A stretch of 64,000 nucleotides of DNA from Steromphala cineraria (taxonomy: Eukaryota > Mollusca > Gastropoda > Trochida > Trochidae). Both the position numbers and the translations under genes were made by a program. Below, one piece after another: positions 13,701 to 26,965 of the stretch; position 1 is the first letter of the stretch, and every line of letters starts with the position of its first letter. The notes under the pieces were generated by a model that was not told the origin of the DNA, did no database searches, and saw nothing but the letters and a program-made list of their open reading frames with translations. Where the stretch lies: the NCBI GenBank assembly GCA_916613615.1, contig OU744731.1:19748328-19812327 (forward strand). The letters run 5' to 3'.

Positions 13701-16700
13701 ATCACTATATAGAGATAGGAGATTTAGGTTAGGGAGGACGGTGACGGGGACGGGGACTTTTACTTGAATAAATCGGAGACGCATGTTCTTTGCTCTTTGT
13801 TTTGATACTCTTCATTACACTATGTACATAGTAAAATATCTCGTTCGTTCCGCTTAAATTCCATTTAATGATATATACGTGTCCTATCTCAATTATGATA
13901 TAACTTTTTAAACATTAATACGGTAATTCCAATTTATGTTGCTTTAAAAGATAACTGACGGTGAGTTTAATACAAGAGCCAGTGATTAATTAGAAGATAA
14001 ATAGTTGCGCTAGTAAACTTTCCGGGATCCATTGTTTTCCAATAGGCTATCTGCAAATTTAGTTTAAACCCGACGAATTTCCCATTGACTTTCAGGTTAA
14101 TTACATGTTGCAAGAATAATTTTCCTTTTAATTGAATGTTTATCGAATTACAGTCGAAAGTTGCTGATAAATTTAGAAATGATCTCAGCTACAAGTTAAT
14201 AATTTTCATTATGTTATAGGATGACATTTAAGATTATTTTTTCATTCTTTAGGCCCTATGTCGATACTTTCTTCGAAAGACATCTTAAATAAATCATACA
14301 TCCAATTTGAAAATGGCCTGTTCAGTACCATTTCCGTTAAGCGATGAGATGCATCGAGTGAACGATCAGTCATTGACTAGGCGGGACCAGGGATCTTATA
14401 ACATACTTCCCTGGCGAGACATTCAGCGCTCGCGTTAGAAAAATCCTAATGAACCGAATTCCTAGTTGATATAAAAATGGAATGTCGTTTCCGATTGTGG
14501 AATGCAAAATAATACACCGAATAACTACAAAACAGCTTATATGTATATGCAAAATTGATATTTATTAAGGGTGTAAACGCTCATCCATATATTGTTGAAA
14601 ATATATGATATATTTTACATCATAACATTATTATAATAATCAGTTTCCAAATTAAAACTTGCCAATTATTTCGTACCACCCACATGGTCACGTGGGTATA
14701 AATTTGCTACAGCTCTGTCCATTGGTCGTTCGAAATACCAGGATATGCTTAAAACAAAAATTTCATTGGCTGAAACTTCTTCCAAATTTCCAAGAGTAAT
14801 AAAGAGAGAAACTTCTGCCATTAGTTTTCAATATCAAATGTTACATAACATTGGGGTCTCTGGACCCCAAAGCAATAACACTGTGGCTATCAAACTGCAT
14901 TTTTTGTGTTATATTTTCGTCAAACCTGTATTTGTTAAAAACGAACAGATTCTCATAGAAATGGCATCATATGGTAATTGTCCTAGAGAATAATGCGTCG
15001 ACAGGTTATTTACACTGTAGTAGTATAGAGAGTTTTAAAGGAATTGTTCTACATGTTTGGAAAACTTTTAATTTACTTTATTTTTCATTTGGATACATCA
15101 AATTGCGTAATTAAAATCGTTTTCATAAATGAGTTTGTTCAAGTATATATTTTCAAGGATCAAAATCATTTACTCAAAGAATTTAGAATGTAAGAAGTCA
15201 AAACTGATTTCGTACAATCCAACGTGAATAGCATTTAGTCTTTCTAGTTACATGTAAATGAATCTCAACCGAAGTTTATACGTTTAATAACTAAATCCTT
15301 AGATTTGAATAAAATATTGTATCACTATTGTTAACATATGTCTACCTTTTCGCGAGAACACTTTATGCAAAAAATTCTTCTTACAATGTCCCTATAATAC
15401 TTGCTATTTCTTACTCCTATATTTCCGTTATTTTGATACAGCGATATATCCAAAAGAGCTTGTTTAGATAAAATATGAAATGCAACTGAAAACAATTTTA
15501 TGTCACCTTGTTTCCAAACTTACATAACAGTTTTCAAAAGATGTAATACCTAAAGGAATTTAAAGACACTTTCAGAAAATAAAGGATAAGAAATTACACC
15601 CATGTGTTGTAAATTATTTTGCAGCAATGATACGTCTAGACGCACCAGCTGAAAGTTACAAAGTTAGTGAACGTAAGGTCACTACATTTATTGCAGGTTT
15701 TGTAAAATGCAATCACTTTCCCTGAATGAGCCTGTTTTCATTACCCGGATGCAACTTATATGATAATGAATGTTTGTTGTAATTGATTTCAGAATAAGTA
15801 AGTAAACAACTTTCAAAGGAAAGGTTTTTTAATTGTTAGTTAAAACACAATTTCTAAAAAGGATGTTATTTGATTGAGATTATTTGAATTTTACACATAT
15901 CGCTTGAAAGGTTCCTTTTTGTGAAAAGGCGTTTACTCAAAAACTAAATTTGAGAAAGTTATACATTTAAAAAAAAATTAACCTTTTATTTTCGTATTTG
16001 GAAAAATTAAAAGAAGACCATTTTAAAACATCAAAACAATGGTATGAAAATAATTGAGCATGACATTGTACTTGTGTATGTCATGAAACTTTAAAAACTC
16101 AAAGACAGATTCAGATTATAGTTTTGATTGATGCTTAATTTAAAATGTGAATTGTTTTCAAATTCCAGTAAAGATAAGTCAAGATATAACCAAATATTCT
16201 CTGAGAGAGTTACCACGTACATTGTATGGGCACAAAGAGTTTGATATTAAAGGAAAATATATTTTTTCTTTAGAATTCAAAAGAATTCTGACCAGATACA
16301 GTTATTGTTTTTTGCAATATATCTAAAGCGTTCATGTGATATCGCTTGTTTACGCTTTCGACAATAAACGAATGAAACAATAAATAGTAATTGCCATTGA
16401 TATGACGGGAGTTTATACAATGGATTTAATTTCGATTTTATGTCACATGGGTAACCACGTCCAAAAACCTATCATTTTTATTCAAATTGAAACATGAATT
16501 TCAAACGTGCTTTATATTCGGCTTTGCTAAAAATGTCATCAATCAACACAATCGTAAGATTGCACATGGCAAAATATGATTTTATGTGTGTCTCGCTATA
16601 ACTATCACTCTTGTCAAGTTTGATGTAGGTAGATTTAACTTTACGTTATTCAATCATCAATATTCATTGCTTTTTAGTGGCTGGATCCCTCACAAATGTT

Positions 16701-17713
16701 GCACAGAAGATCAAAATTGTTTTGTCCAAAATATGATAAATGCTTAATAGTTATCAACATATATCTGAGAGAAAAGATTAACGAAATTGATATTAAATGT
16801 ATTTGTTTTGACAATGTAAAACCATTAAGATTAAAATTAGACTCGACATACTGTAAATAGTTATCTCCCTTTGCCAACAGTTTGGTAAACAAAGTCTATG
16901 TTACGCTTGTTTGCTGTACCTTCAGGTGATGTTCAAACTGTTAAGCCAGCTACTGGTATGTAATCGGCTCGTTTCCTAAATAAAGAAACGCTTTGATGAG
17001 TACCTTCTCAAAACTGTAGATATGTGTTATGTAATTTACCATATGCAGCTTGTTCACTATTGTAGGTAATATGCCATCGTACTGTAATCTTATACAACCA
17101 CTTGGTTGATCTTATGGATGATAAAGCATCCTGATTCCTTCTCAAATAAATTGATTGTGCCACGAATAAAAACCTATTCACGTCACACCAACACGTCAAC
17201 ACTAACTACAATCGATTTGTCTATCAGCGACCTCGAGGTTATAAAATAAGGAAAAGGAAATCTAAACTCATATTACTCGCGGTTATACCATTACTCTTCA
17301 TCAAACTTTTAAACTAACCTTCGTCACTGCGGCAGAACGTTTGATGATAAATGGACATATTGACCAGGATACGGCCTTGTAGCGATGTATTATTTTCTAT
17401 GATATTAAACAGCTCAAGCGGAAGTAACTGTTAAATCATGTGGAATAAGCAGATTTTATCTGTCAGTGTGTCTTGATAAAGGAATGAACAACTTTAAATG
17501 AGTAAACTTCAGGAAATTTGATTTATATATTCTAATGAACTTTCCCAAACTTTGAAACTTTATTACAAGATTTTTACATATTTAACCAAAACTGAAGATA
17601 AACCATAAGGCAAAAGAAAGTACACAGCATAATTTGTTTAGATTTACTTAATATTTGTACGAGAGGAGATATATTAAATAATCCCACGTTGACATAAATA
17701 AACCAATTGACAA
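10742..17713. other. Long unannotated A+T-rich interval
   Basis: Nothing resembling a gene was found. Minor structures are the 20-base hairpin at 14851-14870 and a short G-rich stretch near 13738 ('gtgacggggacggggac'). Confidence 0.35.
14851..14870. repeat. Short hairpin, 8-bp arms
   Basis: 'ttggggtc', a four-base loop, then 'gaccccaa'. It is a GC-rich stem in A+T-rich surroundings. Function unknown. Confidence 0.55.
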
Positions 17714-17922
17714 CAACTAGACCCTTTTCCTACTTAAAGCCTAAAACGCCAGAATGCAAGTCTAGACCTTGCTGTACATGTTGACCCTTAATTTTTGGTG
17801 CTGCTATAGTGCCCCTACAGGCAAGAGAGCAAGCACAGAAACTCAAGGGTATGCAACAAGGCATAAAACTAAAAGTTCAGAAACTGGCGTTTTAGGCTTT
17901 TCGTAGGAAGATGCAACTAGAC
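17714..17922. mobile_element. Hairpin MITE with 9-bp target duplication, copy 1
   Basis: The element body is 17723-17913 (191 bp) and is flanked by perfect direct repeats 'caactagac' at 17714-17722 and 17914-17922. The ends are inverted: 'ccttttcctac' against 'gtaggaagatg', with inner 'gcctaaaacgccag' against 'ctggcgttttaggc'. A second member with its own 9-bp duplication lies at 58654-58812. A constant 9-bp duplication points to a Mutator-like (MULE) or Merlin-like transposase acting in trans. The copy has no coding capacity. Confidence 0.85.
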
Positions 17923-18805
17923 TAAAAACGTTGTGGGATTAGACTGTAGACAGGTTAAAAATCAGTCCCATTCTCTACTCCAGAGGTAGATTAAGTCATA
18001 AATGATGATCAAATCTCTGTTTCAATAAGACGAATTCGCTTGTGTCTGGTTTGTTACCCTGTCGGCAAAAATGTGCACTAGAAACGTTTTGGAAAAGATA
18101 TCAGACGATGACAAAATGAAAAGACTTCCTATATGGAAAGGTTGGTTGTTTACGATGCCTTTGCCATACTTCAGTCGCCAAAACGACCTTTGAACAGCGG
18201 CACTGATTGCAAAAGTAACTTGCAACTAGTTTTATCTTAACAGTGGTTGTATCAATGTTCTGTGACTGTTGGAAGTGATTAGATCAACCAATTCAAATGC
18301 CCAAATTAGCAATGTTCTACAACTAATCATTTTAAACGAATTGCGCTTCAAACTAAATACACATAACACTTATAATTATTTTGTTAATCCTATATGGGTT
18401 ATGGACTATATAATTAGTTATCGGATATAAAGAGACTTCAGATAGTGTCCTGATGACAAATATTGATAGTTTAGAATATATAAAACATTGATATACTTTT
18501 ATGTACAATTGATTGTCTATCTGTGGGTTAGGGAAGATAAAACCCATTACTATTAAGAAAGCCGCTTTTCATCTAGATATGATTTGAAAAGTTAGCAAAA
18601 AACCTATACATTTCACTTCAACTTCTCTTGATAACATATCTTTATTATGTATCTCTTTTTTAATTAATCGGGTCTTACCATGCTTGTTCAAATCTTTGAT
18701 CTCTATATGATAAATCTAAGTAGACGAAAAAGGTAACAACTTTCAAAATGTTACATGTATCAATAATGGATAGTAATATTGCTAACAGGTAACTATCCCC
18801 CATAT
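17923..18805. other. Unannotated A+T-rich interval
   Basis: Contains only a diverged trace of the dispersed end motif ('cattctctactccagaggtagattaagtcat', in fragments near 17967-17998). No gene recognised. Confidence 0.35.
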
Positions 18806-19440
18806 CTAGAGGATACCATCATCAAGATCGTATTTTGTGCAAATATCATGTAATTTGTAACGTCTTTCAGACATCATATCATTGTGAAACGAAACCGATA
18901 ATGATAAAACTTCACTGCATAAGTTAAGATTCAGTTTGCGTTGACATATTCGTATGTCATACCTAGCAGATAGCTGTAACAAATTTGGCAGGCCATTGAA
19001 GTGATCAGGGGTCAAAATTTCGAAAACACTTATTTATTTTGCTCTACAAACTCTTTCATAAGTGATCAATAGCTTTCAATCTTATTCATATGTGTTCCTG
19101 TGCGCTAAGGCAACGTACATGTAACGGTGCTAATTGTTTTCCCTACAAAGTTTACATGGATGATGTTAATCGAAATTTAAGAAAATGATATGACCCCATC
19201 TGTCTATTTAACAATGCCAAATATCGACATCTAGCACCAGCGATAAGCCCATCCCGAAACCTGGCTTTGGAATGATTATTTTACACATAGACAATTGATG
19301 ATCTTCTGTACGTGGTCATGGAGTTATTTTATGAACCCAAATTACATGATACTAGTACTTAATTCACAAGCAGATGAACAACTTTTGGTATGCAGCTGTA
19401 GGCACACAGGTCCCCCGTGTCATTTAAAGTTCTATCGTTC
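18806..19440. repeat. Dispersed non-coding repeat family A, copy 1
   Basis: This matches 59650-60260 over about 600 bp in the same order and orientation. Shared blocks include 'gtgcaaatatcat', 'aatttcgaaaacact', 'cataagtgatcaa', 'gaccccatctgtc' and 'acaattgatgatc'. Part also matches 26830-26965. The copies are diverged and no common open frame was found, so it is probably a non-autonomous transposon or a decayed one. Confidence 0.7.
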
Positions 19441-21002
19441 CCGCTGCAAAAAAAGTTTTGAGACCACCTCTCGATTTCAACACTTTCATATTTACATAGT
19501 ATGAATAAGGCAGGAGGCTGAAACCTAGTACTTCCTACTCCCATCGCCGTTTTCGCCGGTTGCTTCAGTTCAATCTTTACCAGTCATAGCATGTGCTGAA
19601 GATTAGATGTTATAAGAGCAGATATTAGATTATTTTATCCTGTCGCCAAAGCTTTTGTTGAAACTGGAACACAAATGTTTCATGAACTTCTAAGATAACA
19701 TTCATTTACAGTCTGAAACACTTCTCAGGGTAAACAAAGTTTTGTGTTTTCAGTTTTAAGCAGTATGTAGGTTCGTTGACAGTTTATCAGAAAATCATTT
19801 AAACTCATGTGATTTTATTGCGACCAAAAGTTGAATTCATAATCAGACTTACAACAATGTAGATTTTGTAAGATGTTTACTTGCATCTTTTCAATAAGGG
19901 GAAGTCTTATTTTATGGCATTATAACAGATGTCAAATGTCAGCATGTAAAAAGTAAAAGAACATTTGACATATGTGCATTCTTGCCTCTGTAAACCTAAT
20001 GAAAGACATGATTAACGCATATTTTTGTCTGTGTTAATGCTAGTTTAGATAATTCAAAAACTATTTTTTTTTATAAAAACCGGATTTTGCATTATAAGCT
20101 ATTTGGCTCCACGTATAGTCAATTACAAAATCTCTAATAGGAACTACATACTTTTGCTCTGTGAATATCCCATGGGATTTCGAAACCAGACACTATCTGT
20201 ATCTGACACAGATTGGAATTTAGCTGAGACGTAGAGAGGTAGGTAGTTAATTGGGAATCCATGTCAGGAATCTTAGATTCGTTTTTGCAATTTTGTTTCA
20301 AGGTTATAATCTGAAGAAATGAGAGAGATGGAATGAGCGACTTATTTTTTTTCTGACAATCCTGACACAGATAATTGATAATTTTGTTTGTGTGAAGGCA
20401 CTCATGTTAAGAAATCTGACAAAAAACATTGTATAAGGAGCTGATATCGTTTTTTTGCAAGGAAGACATTAGGTTTTGTATGTGTCAAAAAGATTTAAAA
20501 AATCAGTTACGATCTCAATAATGTCTTACTTTTTAACGTTTTACTTTGTCAGAGATATATTGAAATTAAAATTAAATTAAATCAAATACCTCATTGTACT
20601 AGTATAACATAAAGCTCTGATCGAAACAAGGGTTCTGATTGATATTTGATTAGCGCTCGAGTCATCTAGTTTTTAGGAGAATGAATGTATCTTTACATAA
20701 AAAATATAACCTATTAAAATAAAATCGGTCATGGTTGCAATGCTCCTGCCGCCTTCCAAAGTGGGGGCAAAAACAATCGACACAATTAAACCATCTCCAC
20801 TTCATCACTTTAGGATTTATTAAGAAACCATTGACATTTTTAAAAGACCCCCCTACACTACCATATCATCCTTTACGTTAAATGCCTTAATTAATACATT
20901 TATGCTTATTCAATTAATAATTCTTAATTAATAATCCGAATGTCAATGAGACTATTTTACAGTCCATGTGGTACATGTTCTTAAGGTAAATCCTTCCTCA
21001 TT
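19441..21002. other. Unannotated A+T-rich interval
   Basis: No gene or clear repeat recognised. A weak inverted pair around 'gtcaaatgt' / 'acatttgac' lies near 19931-19972. Confidence 0.35.
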
Positions 21003-21090
21003 ATCTCCCCACAGAGGCAGATCAAGTCATGAAATGTTGATCGAACGCCAACATTTCAGGACGTTGTCTGCCTCTGTGGGGGAGAGGATG
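21003..21090. mobile_element. Compact palindromic element, 'cacagaggcagatcaagtc' family
   Basis: 'tctccccacagaggcagat' at the left is mirrored by 'tgcctctgtgggggagag' at the right, with a short asymmetric centre. A sister palindrome is at 25394-25463, and single ends occur at 2.05, 6.48, 26.4 and 57.0 kb. It looks like an element reduced to its two ends. Confidence 0.7.
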
Positions 21091-21113
21091 AATCTCCCTT
21101 AAATTGTTAATTT

Positions 21114-21470
21114 TTTTGCGGTTTCCATGGAATCATGACTTAAACAGGGACTAGATAACCAAGTCCTTTGTCCGGAACATATCTCCTCAACTATAAATAT
21201 AAGCTTCACCAAACTACATACATGTATCAATTATGATCCTTAGATGTGCAATTTGAAGGTTAACCCAAGAAGAGACTCCTTTTGCGGTTTCAATGGAAAC
21301 ATGACCAAAAAGGGATTCTATGATTACTTACATTTTCTGGAAGATATCTCCTAATACTGTATATGCACCTCAGCGCCACCAAAATTTCAGCACATGTCCA
21401 TCATGATCCCTAGATATGCCTTTTGAGGGTAAAACCTATTTATGAGTTTAGTTTTGTGGTTTCAGTTAAG
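21114..21470. repeat. Diverged tandem pair, ~170-bp unit
   Basis: Two successive units each contain 'tttgcggttt' followed by 'atggaa.catgac', then 'atatctcct', then 'atcatgatcc..agat' and a 'gggttaa' or 'gggtaaa' end. The first runs about 21114-21287 and the second about 21282-21465. It is non-coding and resembles short tandem blocks common in invertebrate intergenic DNA. Confidence 0.6.
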
Positions 21471-23075
21471 TTTCAGCTGGGGTGTGTGCGCTCTGCTCGC
21501 TACTACACTTGTTTCAATAGTGTGATTATATTCACCACGTTAAATCTCCTATGCATTTAACACAGTGAGTGGTTTGTTTTTCTAAAGGTAGTGTATAACA
21601 ATAGTTACCTCAACACCATAAGGGAAATACTTTTAAATTCAGTCTGAAAATAATAAGCTTCTGGGTTTTCTTCAGGATCCTTTTGAAGAAGTATCGAAAT
21701 AATAGGACACACGATATCTTCTTTATTCTTTATAGCATTATATTATAGTGTAGCTTCATAAAATCGCATTTGTGTATCATAGAAATTAACAGAAGATTGA
21801 AATACAACATTATCGGGATTGACACATCATGCTCTATCATTTCTCTCATGGTTTTACTTCAATGTAATTTATTGGCGACCTGCATGTGCCGTTCAAATTT
21901 AATTATCTAAGTTCTTAATCTGTTTGGAAATATGAAATGGAAGTGTAGGTTCAATTTTCAGAAAAGCTATTGTGTGACGGAAATTAAATGTTCAAGTAAC
22001 TTCCTTTTCCGCAATTGGAAATGTTCTGTCGTACAAGATGCACGAGCGTAAAGTTTTGTGTCAGGAAATCGCCGCTAGATTGTAATTGTATGCCAACACC
22101 TTCACAAGCATCATCATCAATATCATTCATCAAGTCAGTTCCATTTGATGTAAAGGTCATTTAACCGTTAAACTAAATCGAACAGAAGACACAGGTATAT
22201 CGTTTAACAAGACCATCAAATGTTGTGACCATGACTTAAAGTTGCAAATAAGAAACGTCAATGCTCCTACATTGTAATGGAACTTCTTAAGAAACCATAT
22301 AGCTTAACATGCCTTTAACTTACATTTTAGATCAATTGAACTGTAAACAGGTTAAGTCTTTCAGTGAAGTTCATAGCACAAACAGTTTAATCAAAAACTG
22401 AAAAAAAATCACAAATGCTTTTAAAAATCCAGGACACTAATGTCATCAATGTCAGCATCAAACGATCCAAAGCTCCGGAATGTATTAGGTGTGATCACAA
22501 GGTTTAGTGGCTACATACCCTCTGGTCTCTTAGGATAACAATATTGACAATGCAAATATCCAAACCTAAAGTTTATTCTGCTTGATTATTCGTTTCGAGG
22601 AACGATTTTGCTATTGACGAAGATTGAATGTGAAGGTTTGGTTTCTACACGTGAAGCTGAATGGCATTACTAAAAATCCTCCAATGACAAATATTGATTA
22701 TGAGGTAAGTAATATTTAATGCATATCATCCTCCAGACACATTTCTCAATGAAACAGTGATGTGTATTAAGTAAGATTTATTCTCATGAACCAACAAGCA
22801 GAGTCGTCTATTTCTCCCACCATTTTGAATATTTTTGAAAAAAAAACTGCCAATGAATCTTAAGTTCCCATTTCTGATGTCGTCAATTATCAATTACTTT
22901 CAATTGTTTTACAATGCAACTTTGCTTTTGCTGTTTAAATAAAGAAGTTGATATCCCAAAAAAGACACATCTAAACTTTCTTAATGATCAATATGAATTT
23001 GTTTTGAGAAGCTGGGGAATACAGCTATGAGTAATGCTCTGAAATTGGAATTCTAAATTACGTTTCCAGGGAACC
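21471..23075. other. Unannotated A+T-rich interval
   Basis: No gene, RNA gene or clear repeat recognised. Confidence 0.35.
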
Positions 23076-23410
23076 CTTAATATTATTAATCATAAGAAGA
23101 TGAAAACCCTAAAAGGCACATCTTCACATTATGATTAATCCATATTCCACGTTTCGTTGAGCTACATGTGGGTCTTTTTTTAGTTTTGCTCCGGTAACTA
23201 AAAATACATGTCCATGGAAACTGCCAAAAATAATAATCCAAAGAAGTTGAAACCCCCAAAAGGCACAACAACACATTATGATTGATCAACATACCAAGTT
23301 TCGTTGAGCTTCGTTGAGTCTTGCAATTTTTGAGTTCCGGAAACTATATCGGGACGGACGGACGGAGCGCGTTTTCACATCCTCCACCAACTACATTTGG
23401 CGGGGGGTAA
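23076..23410. repeat. Diverged tandem pair, ~130-bp unit, ending in (GGAC)n-rich block
   Basis: The blocks 'aaaggcaca', 'acattatgatt' and 'tttcgttgag' each occur twice, at about 23113-23165 and 23259-23305. The second unit runs into 'gttccggaaac' and 'gggacggacggacggag'. This resembles a tandem repeat type widespread in mollusc genomes. Frames read through it (68 codons on the minus strand) are repeat artefacts. Confidence 0.65.
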
Positions 23411-25386
23411 TTACGAATCGAACTATTCATACAGTGAAAGTTACCCTGAATATATCAGATTTGCATTGTAGTAATAAAGCTTCTACTGGATGATCTATGT
23501 CCCTGACATAAACCTTAAACTCAATCATGTAAGTGCTGACGGTCGTGATGTTACTGACCTCGATTCGGCTCAGACAGATGCAAAGTCTGCATAAGAAATG
23601 ACGAGTATCATTTGGACGTCTCAAATATTATAGTATACCCCAGACAGACCAATATGGAATTCACATAGGTAATTGTTATAATTATTCCTGATATATAGGA
23701 ATTCCTGGTAATATTTCCAGAAATCAATAGTCGATATACATAATTGCATTTGACGAATGATAATTATTCCCCTGTTCCCAATGATAGTTATTCCACGGTT
23801 ACCAAGGGCAAATGATCCCTTATGCATCAAATGCCAAACCTAGTATTTTACATCAAATAAGATCAGACTGAAATTGGCTTCCCTTAAACATTGTGCCTTT
23901 TCGACTTCTTATCCGGATACATAGTCTCTATTTTGCTTTAGTCGTTTGTACTCCATGACTAAAGAGCATACTTAATCATCATAAAAACATCATTTAGCTT
24001 TTCAATTTCAAATATAACAGTACCTTGTAAAAAGAGGAAATATTGTTTATAAATCGTTGAGATTGAAAAGTGTTTTTCTTGTCAATTTTTTGTCTTGTCT
24101 ATAGTTACTCTACTTACAATTAATCTGAGTTTTTCAATGAAGATTTTCAAACAATTATTCGAAACTTCATAAAGTAGGAAATTCTATAATGAACATAAAA
24201 AGAACCCTAATTAGTAACCATGCTTGAGAACTCGAGGAGAGTATCACCACGAAGATTAATTGGCTCTTATCTGGTATCTAAAGATTTTAACCACAAAGAC
24301 ATTTAAAGCTATCTTTCTTGATTATCCTCAAATTTGAACCATTTTGCTTCTGATGAAGGATGAATATATGTTTGCAAGAAGAAAGGTTAATTTACAGTAA
24401 CAAACACCTTCTTCAATGAGAGAAAGAATATATTATTAAAGCAAGGTCACGTTTGATGATTATCGACCTCTAGGAAACTCCTTTTTAACAGGACCATTTT
24501 CGTTTATGAATTTCTATTCTCATAATATAATTAGAGTGTCGATTTATGCATACATTCAACGTCCTTGGTAATAACGATAAACGTTACCCTAGAAGTGTCA
24601 AGGGCTGTGCAAATGTGATGTTGTTGACTACAAGTCAGCTCAGACAGATGCATAACCTGAAGTAGAAAGGACAGGAGCAATTTGGACTTATCATAATATT
24701 ATACTTAATCAAAATTCATACAAAACAATTTATTAAGTGTTTTTAAAGACACCTTGCCATTGCTAAATATGTTGACAACTATTTTATTCAACCCATTTGT
24801 ATCAGTCATTTAAGTGAAGGGTAGTAATCATTTCCTTTTCCTAAATTCCTTTCCATAATGATAATATAATCAAACTACATTACAGCTTCAACCGAACCAT
24901 ATACTAACATGTTTAAAGTTTCTCGACATCCACAGCAGCATATTACTAATAGATACACATACCTCTAACTATTTAGAACATTTATTTTTGAAATAGATTG
25001 AAGAAGTTGCTTCTATTATTGCTTGGACATTGGTTTAGATATGAAAGTGTAATTACATGTAGAGTTCCTCTGCTCATGTCGTTCCTTGACTTTATGCAAT
25101 GACGATTTCATTAATATCTTGGATACGTGTTAGTCATAGGAAAAGTTACATCGATCTCAATCGATTCATAACGAGAATCAATGCAGATAATATGGTAACA
25201 ATTAAACTTTTGTTTGTTTGTTTCAATGGTTTGTTGTAGCAAACAGTTTGATACATTTTGTTTGGAAGGAAAATTTTATAAATTGACCGTCAATGATTAT
25301 TATGTTACGCATCCGTGAACATCAAGGCAACATCGTATAATTTTTCGTCTTAAAGGGCCATATTGGAAGTTTGAATGACAATATGG
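23411..25386. other. Interval with an old direct repeat, otherwise unannotated
   Basis: 23530-23640 and 24610-24715 share 'gtgatgtt.', 'gctcagacagatgca', 'atttggac' and 'atattata' in the same order. They are a diverged direct repeat about 1.08 kb apart. No coding sequence recognised. Confidence 0.45.
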
Positions 25387-25470
25387 AAGAGGACATTTTC
25401 TCCCCACAGAGGCAGATCAAGTCATGAAAATGGCTTGATCTGCCTCTGTGGGGAGAGAATGGTAAGAGGA
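25387..25470. mobile_element. Compact palindromic element, second copy, with possible 7-bp target duplication
   Basis: The body, about 25394-25463, is 'cattttctccccacagaggc' and continues inwards to a near-perfect mirror ending 'tgtggggagagaatgg'. 'aagagga' occurs at 25387-25393 and 25464-25470 and may be the target duplication. At ~70 bp this is close to the smallest unit that keeps both ends. Confidence 0.7.
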
Positions 25471-26410
25471 ATATATGATGACAACTTCTTTAGTTTTGGT
25501 ATTCGATGTTTCGACACATGTTCTTGTGTCGTTCTAACACAAATATGTCAATCGGATATAGTTACACATACTAACTAAAGAAGATCAATTTGAAGATATT
25601 AACGTTGATACTTTCATTATAAAGATATGTTATGACAACCATGTGCCCTTTTCTGTTGATCGTGTTTTCTTTTTCTCCATCGAAAAAGAGATAAATACCT
25701 GGTTTCAGAATTCTGTTCCTACATGTATGTCTTAAATAAATGTAGAGCACATACACTATGCAATAAGATGTGAACGAATGTCTTAATGAAATGTCTCTCA
25801 GATGTACCTAATCATTAGAAGACAGCCTTGTGAATTGGTAATTTCCCTGGGGACAGCAGAGTCGGACAAAATCTGTTCCAGACACACATTGGACTTCATT
25901 TAGGATTCTATTATGTAGGTAGAGAGTTCAAAAAAAAAAAAAAGTTGTACTTTCCCACTTCTTTTTCGTATATGCAACAGTGGAGGTAAAATATTGTGTT
26001 ATGCGATTTATTGTAATACGACCTCTATTTACAAACACCTTAAGCTGTTGACATGCGATTCTTTAATGGGCGGTACAAAAACGGACAGAATGTTGTTTCT
26101 GTGGTCTACAATGTGAAACATTTTTGCATGGATTTCCTATTAATAAATTGTTTGAGCTTTGGAATATCTGAAATGTATGTTTTTTTTAGGAAAATGACAC
26201 AAATAGTATGATCGCGTCACAAAAAATTTTTTTGGGGTTAATCAAAGAGACAGTTTTTCCCTAATTTTCTCTTTATTTTTTCTTTTTTCGCCAGATTCAT
26301 TTATCAAAGTAAAACATATTGTATCATTTATTTCATAAATGTGTGCTGTTGACATAGTTGAAAATATGAATGTCGGAATAAAAACTGCTAGAAAGTCTCA
26401 ACTTTGCGCA
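25471..26410. other. Unannotated A+T-rich interval
   Basis: Contains a 14-A run near 25930 and no recognisable gene. Confidence 0.35.
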
Positions 26411-26720
26411 TGGCCAGCACAGAGGCAAATCAAGTCATCTGTTCTAATTAGCCAACTTTGTGGGCTAGAATAGGTGATGCCTGACTGGATCCAATCAAAG
26501 ATAGTTGTGCAGTTAACGACGCTGCCCAAAATTTATCATTTTGGCTACTGGAAAATGGCAAAAGCATGTGATATGAAACGCCCATTCCATGCGAGAAGAG
26601 TTGTCATTTGCTACAATAATCAAATTGTTTTTGGTACTATTTTAGCCGCCAAGGGAAACAACGGATTTGGTCTAATTGAACAAAGTAAATTCAGAGATTT
26701 GATTTACATACATTAAAGGA
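26411..26720 (+). mobile_element. End fragment of the 3727-6505 element family
   Basis: Starts with 'cacagaggcaaatcaagtca'. It then follows the reversed right end of the 3727-6505 element ('gttctaattagcc', 'ggtgatgcctgactgga'). Further in it matches that element's left sub-terminal part ('ccatgcgagaag', 'aagggaaac.acgga'). No matching opposite end was found, so it is a partial copy. Confidence 0.5.
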
Positions 26721-26739
26721 TTTGAAGTGTGGATATCTC

Positions 26740-26965
26740 ATCAACAAGTTGGGTCTAAATTTGTTTTGCGTATATATATTGGTATGTCATACATGACAGT
26801 CTTTGATAATCTTTTGACAGTTTTTGGTGATCTTTTGTAAGTTCTGTTGAAGCTACGTACAAATTCAATCTAAATGCAATGTTATCTGCACTACGATCCA
26901 CTAGCAAGTGAACACATTTAAGGTACGAAGCTGTATTACATGATGATACAACATATATATTTACG
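26740..26965. repeat. Dispersed repeat family A, partial copy
   Basis: 'gcaagtgaacacatttaagg' followed by 'tacgaagctgta' matches 60205-60240 ('gcaagtgaacatactcaggg', 'tacgcagctgta') and, more weakly, 19370-19405. Non-coding. Confidence 0.5.
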
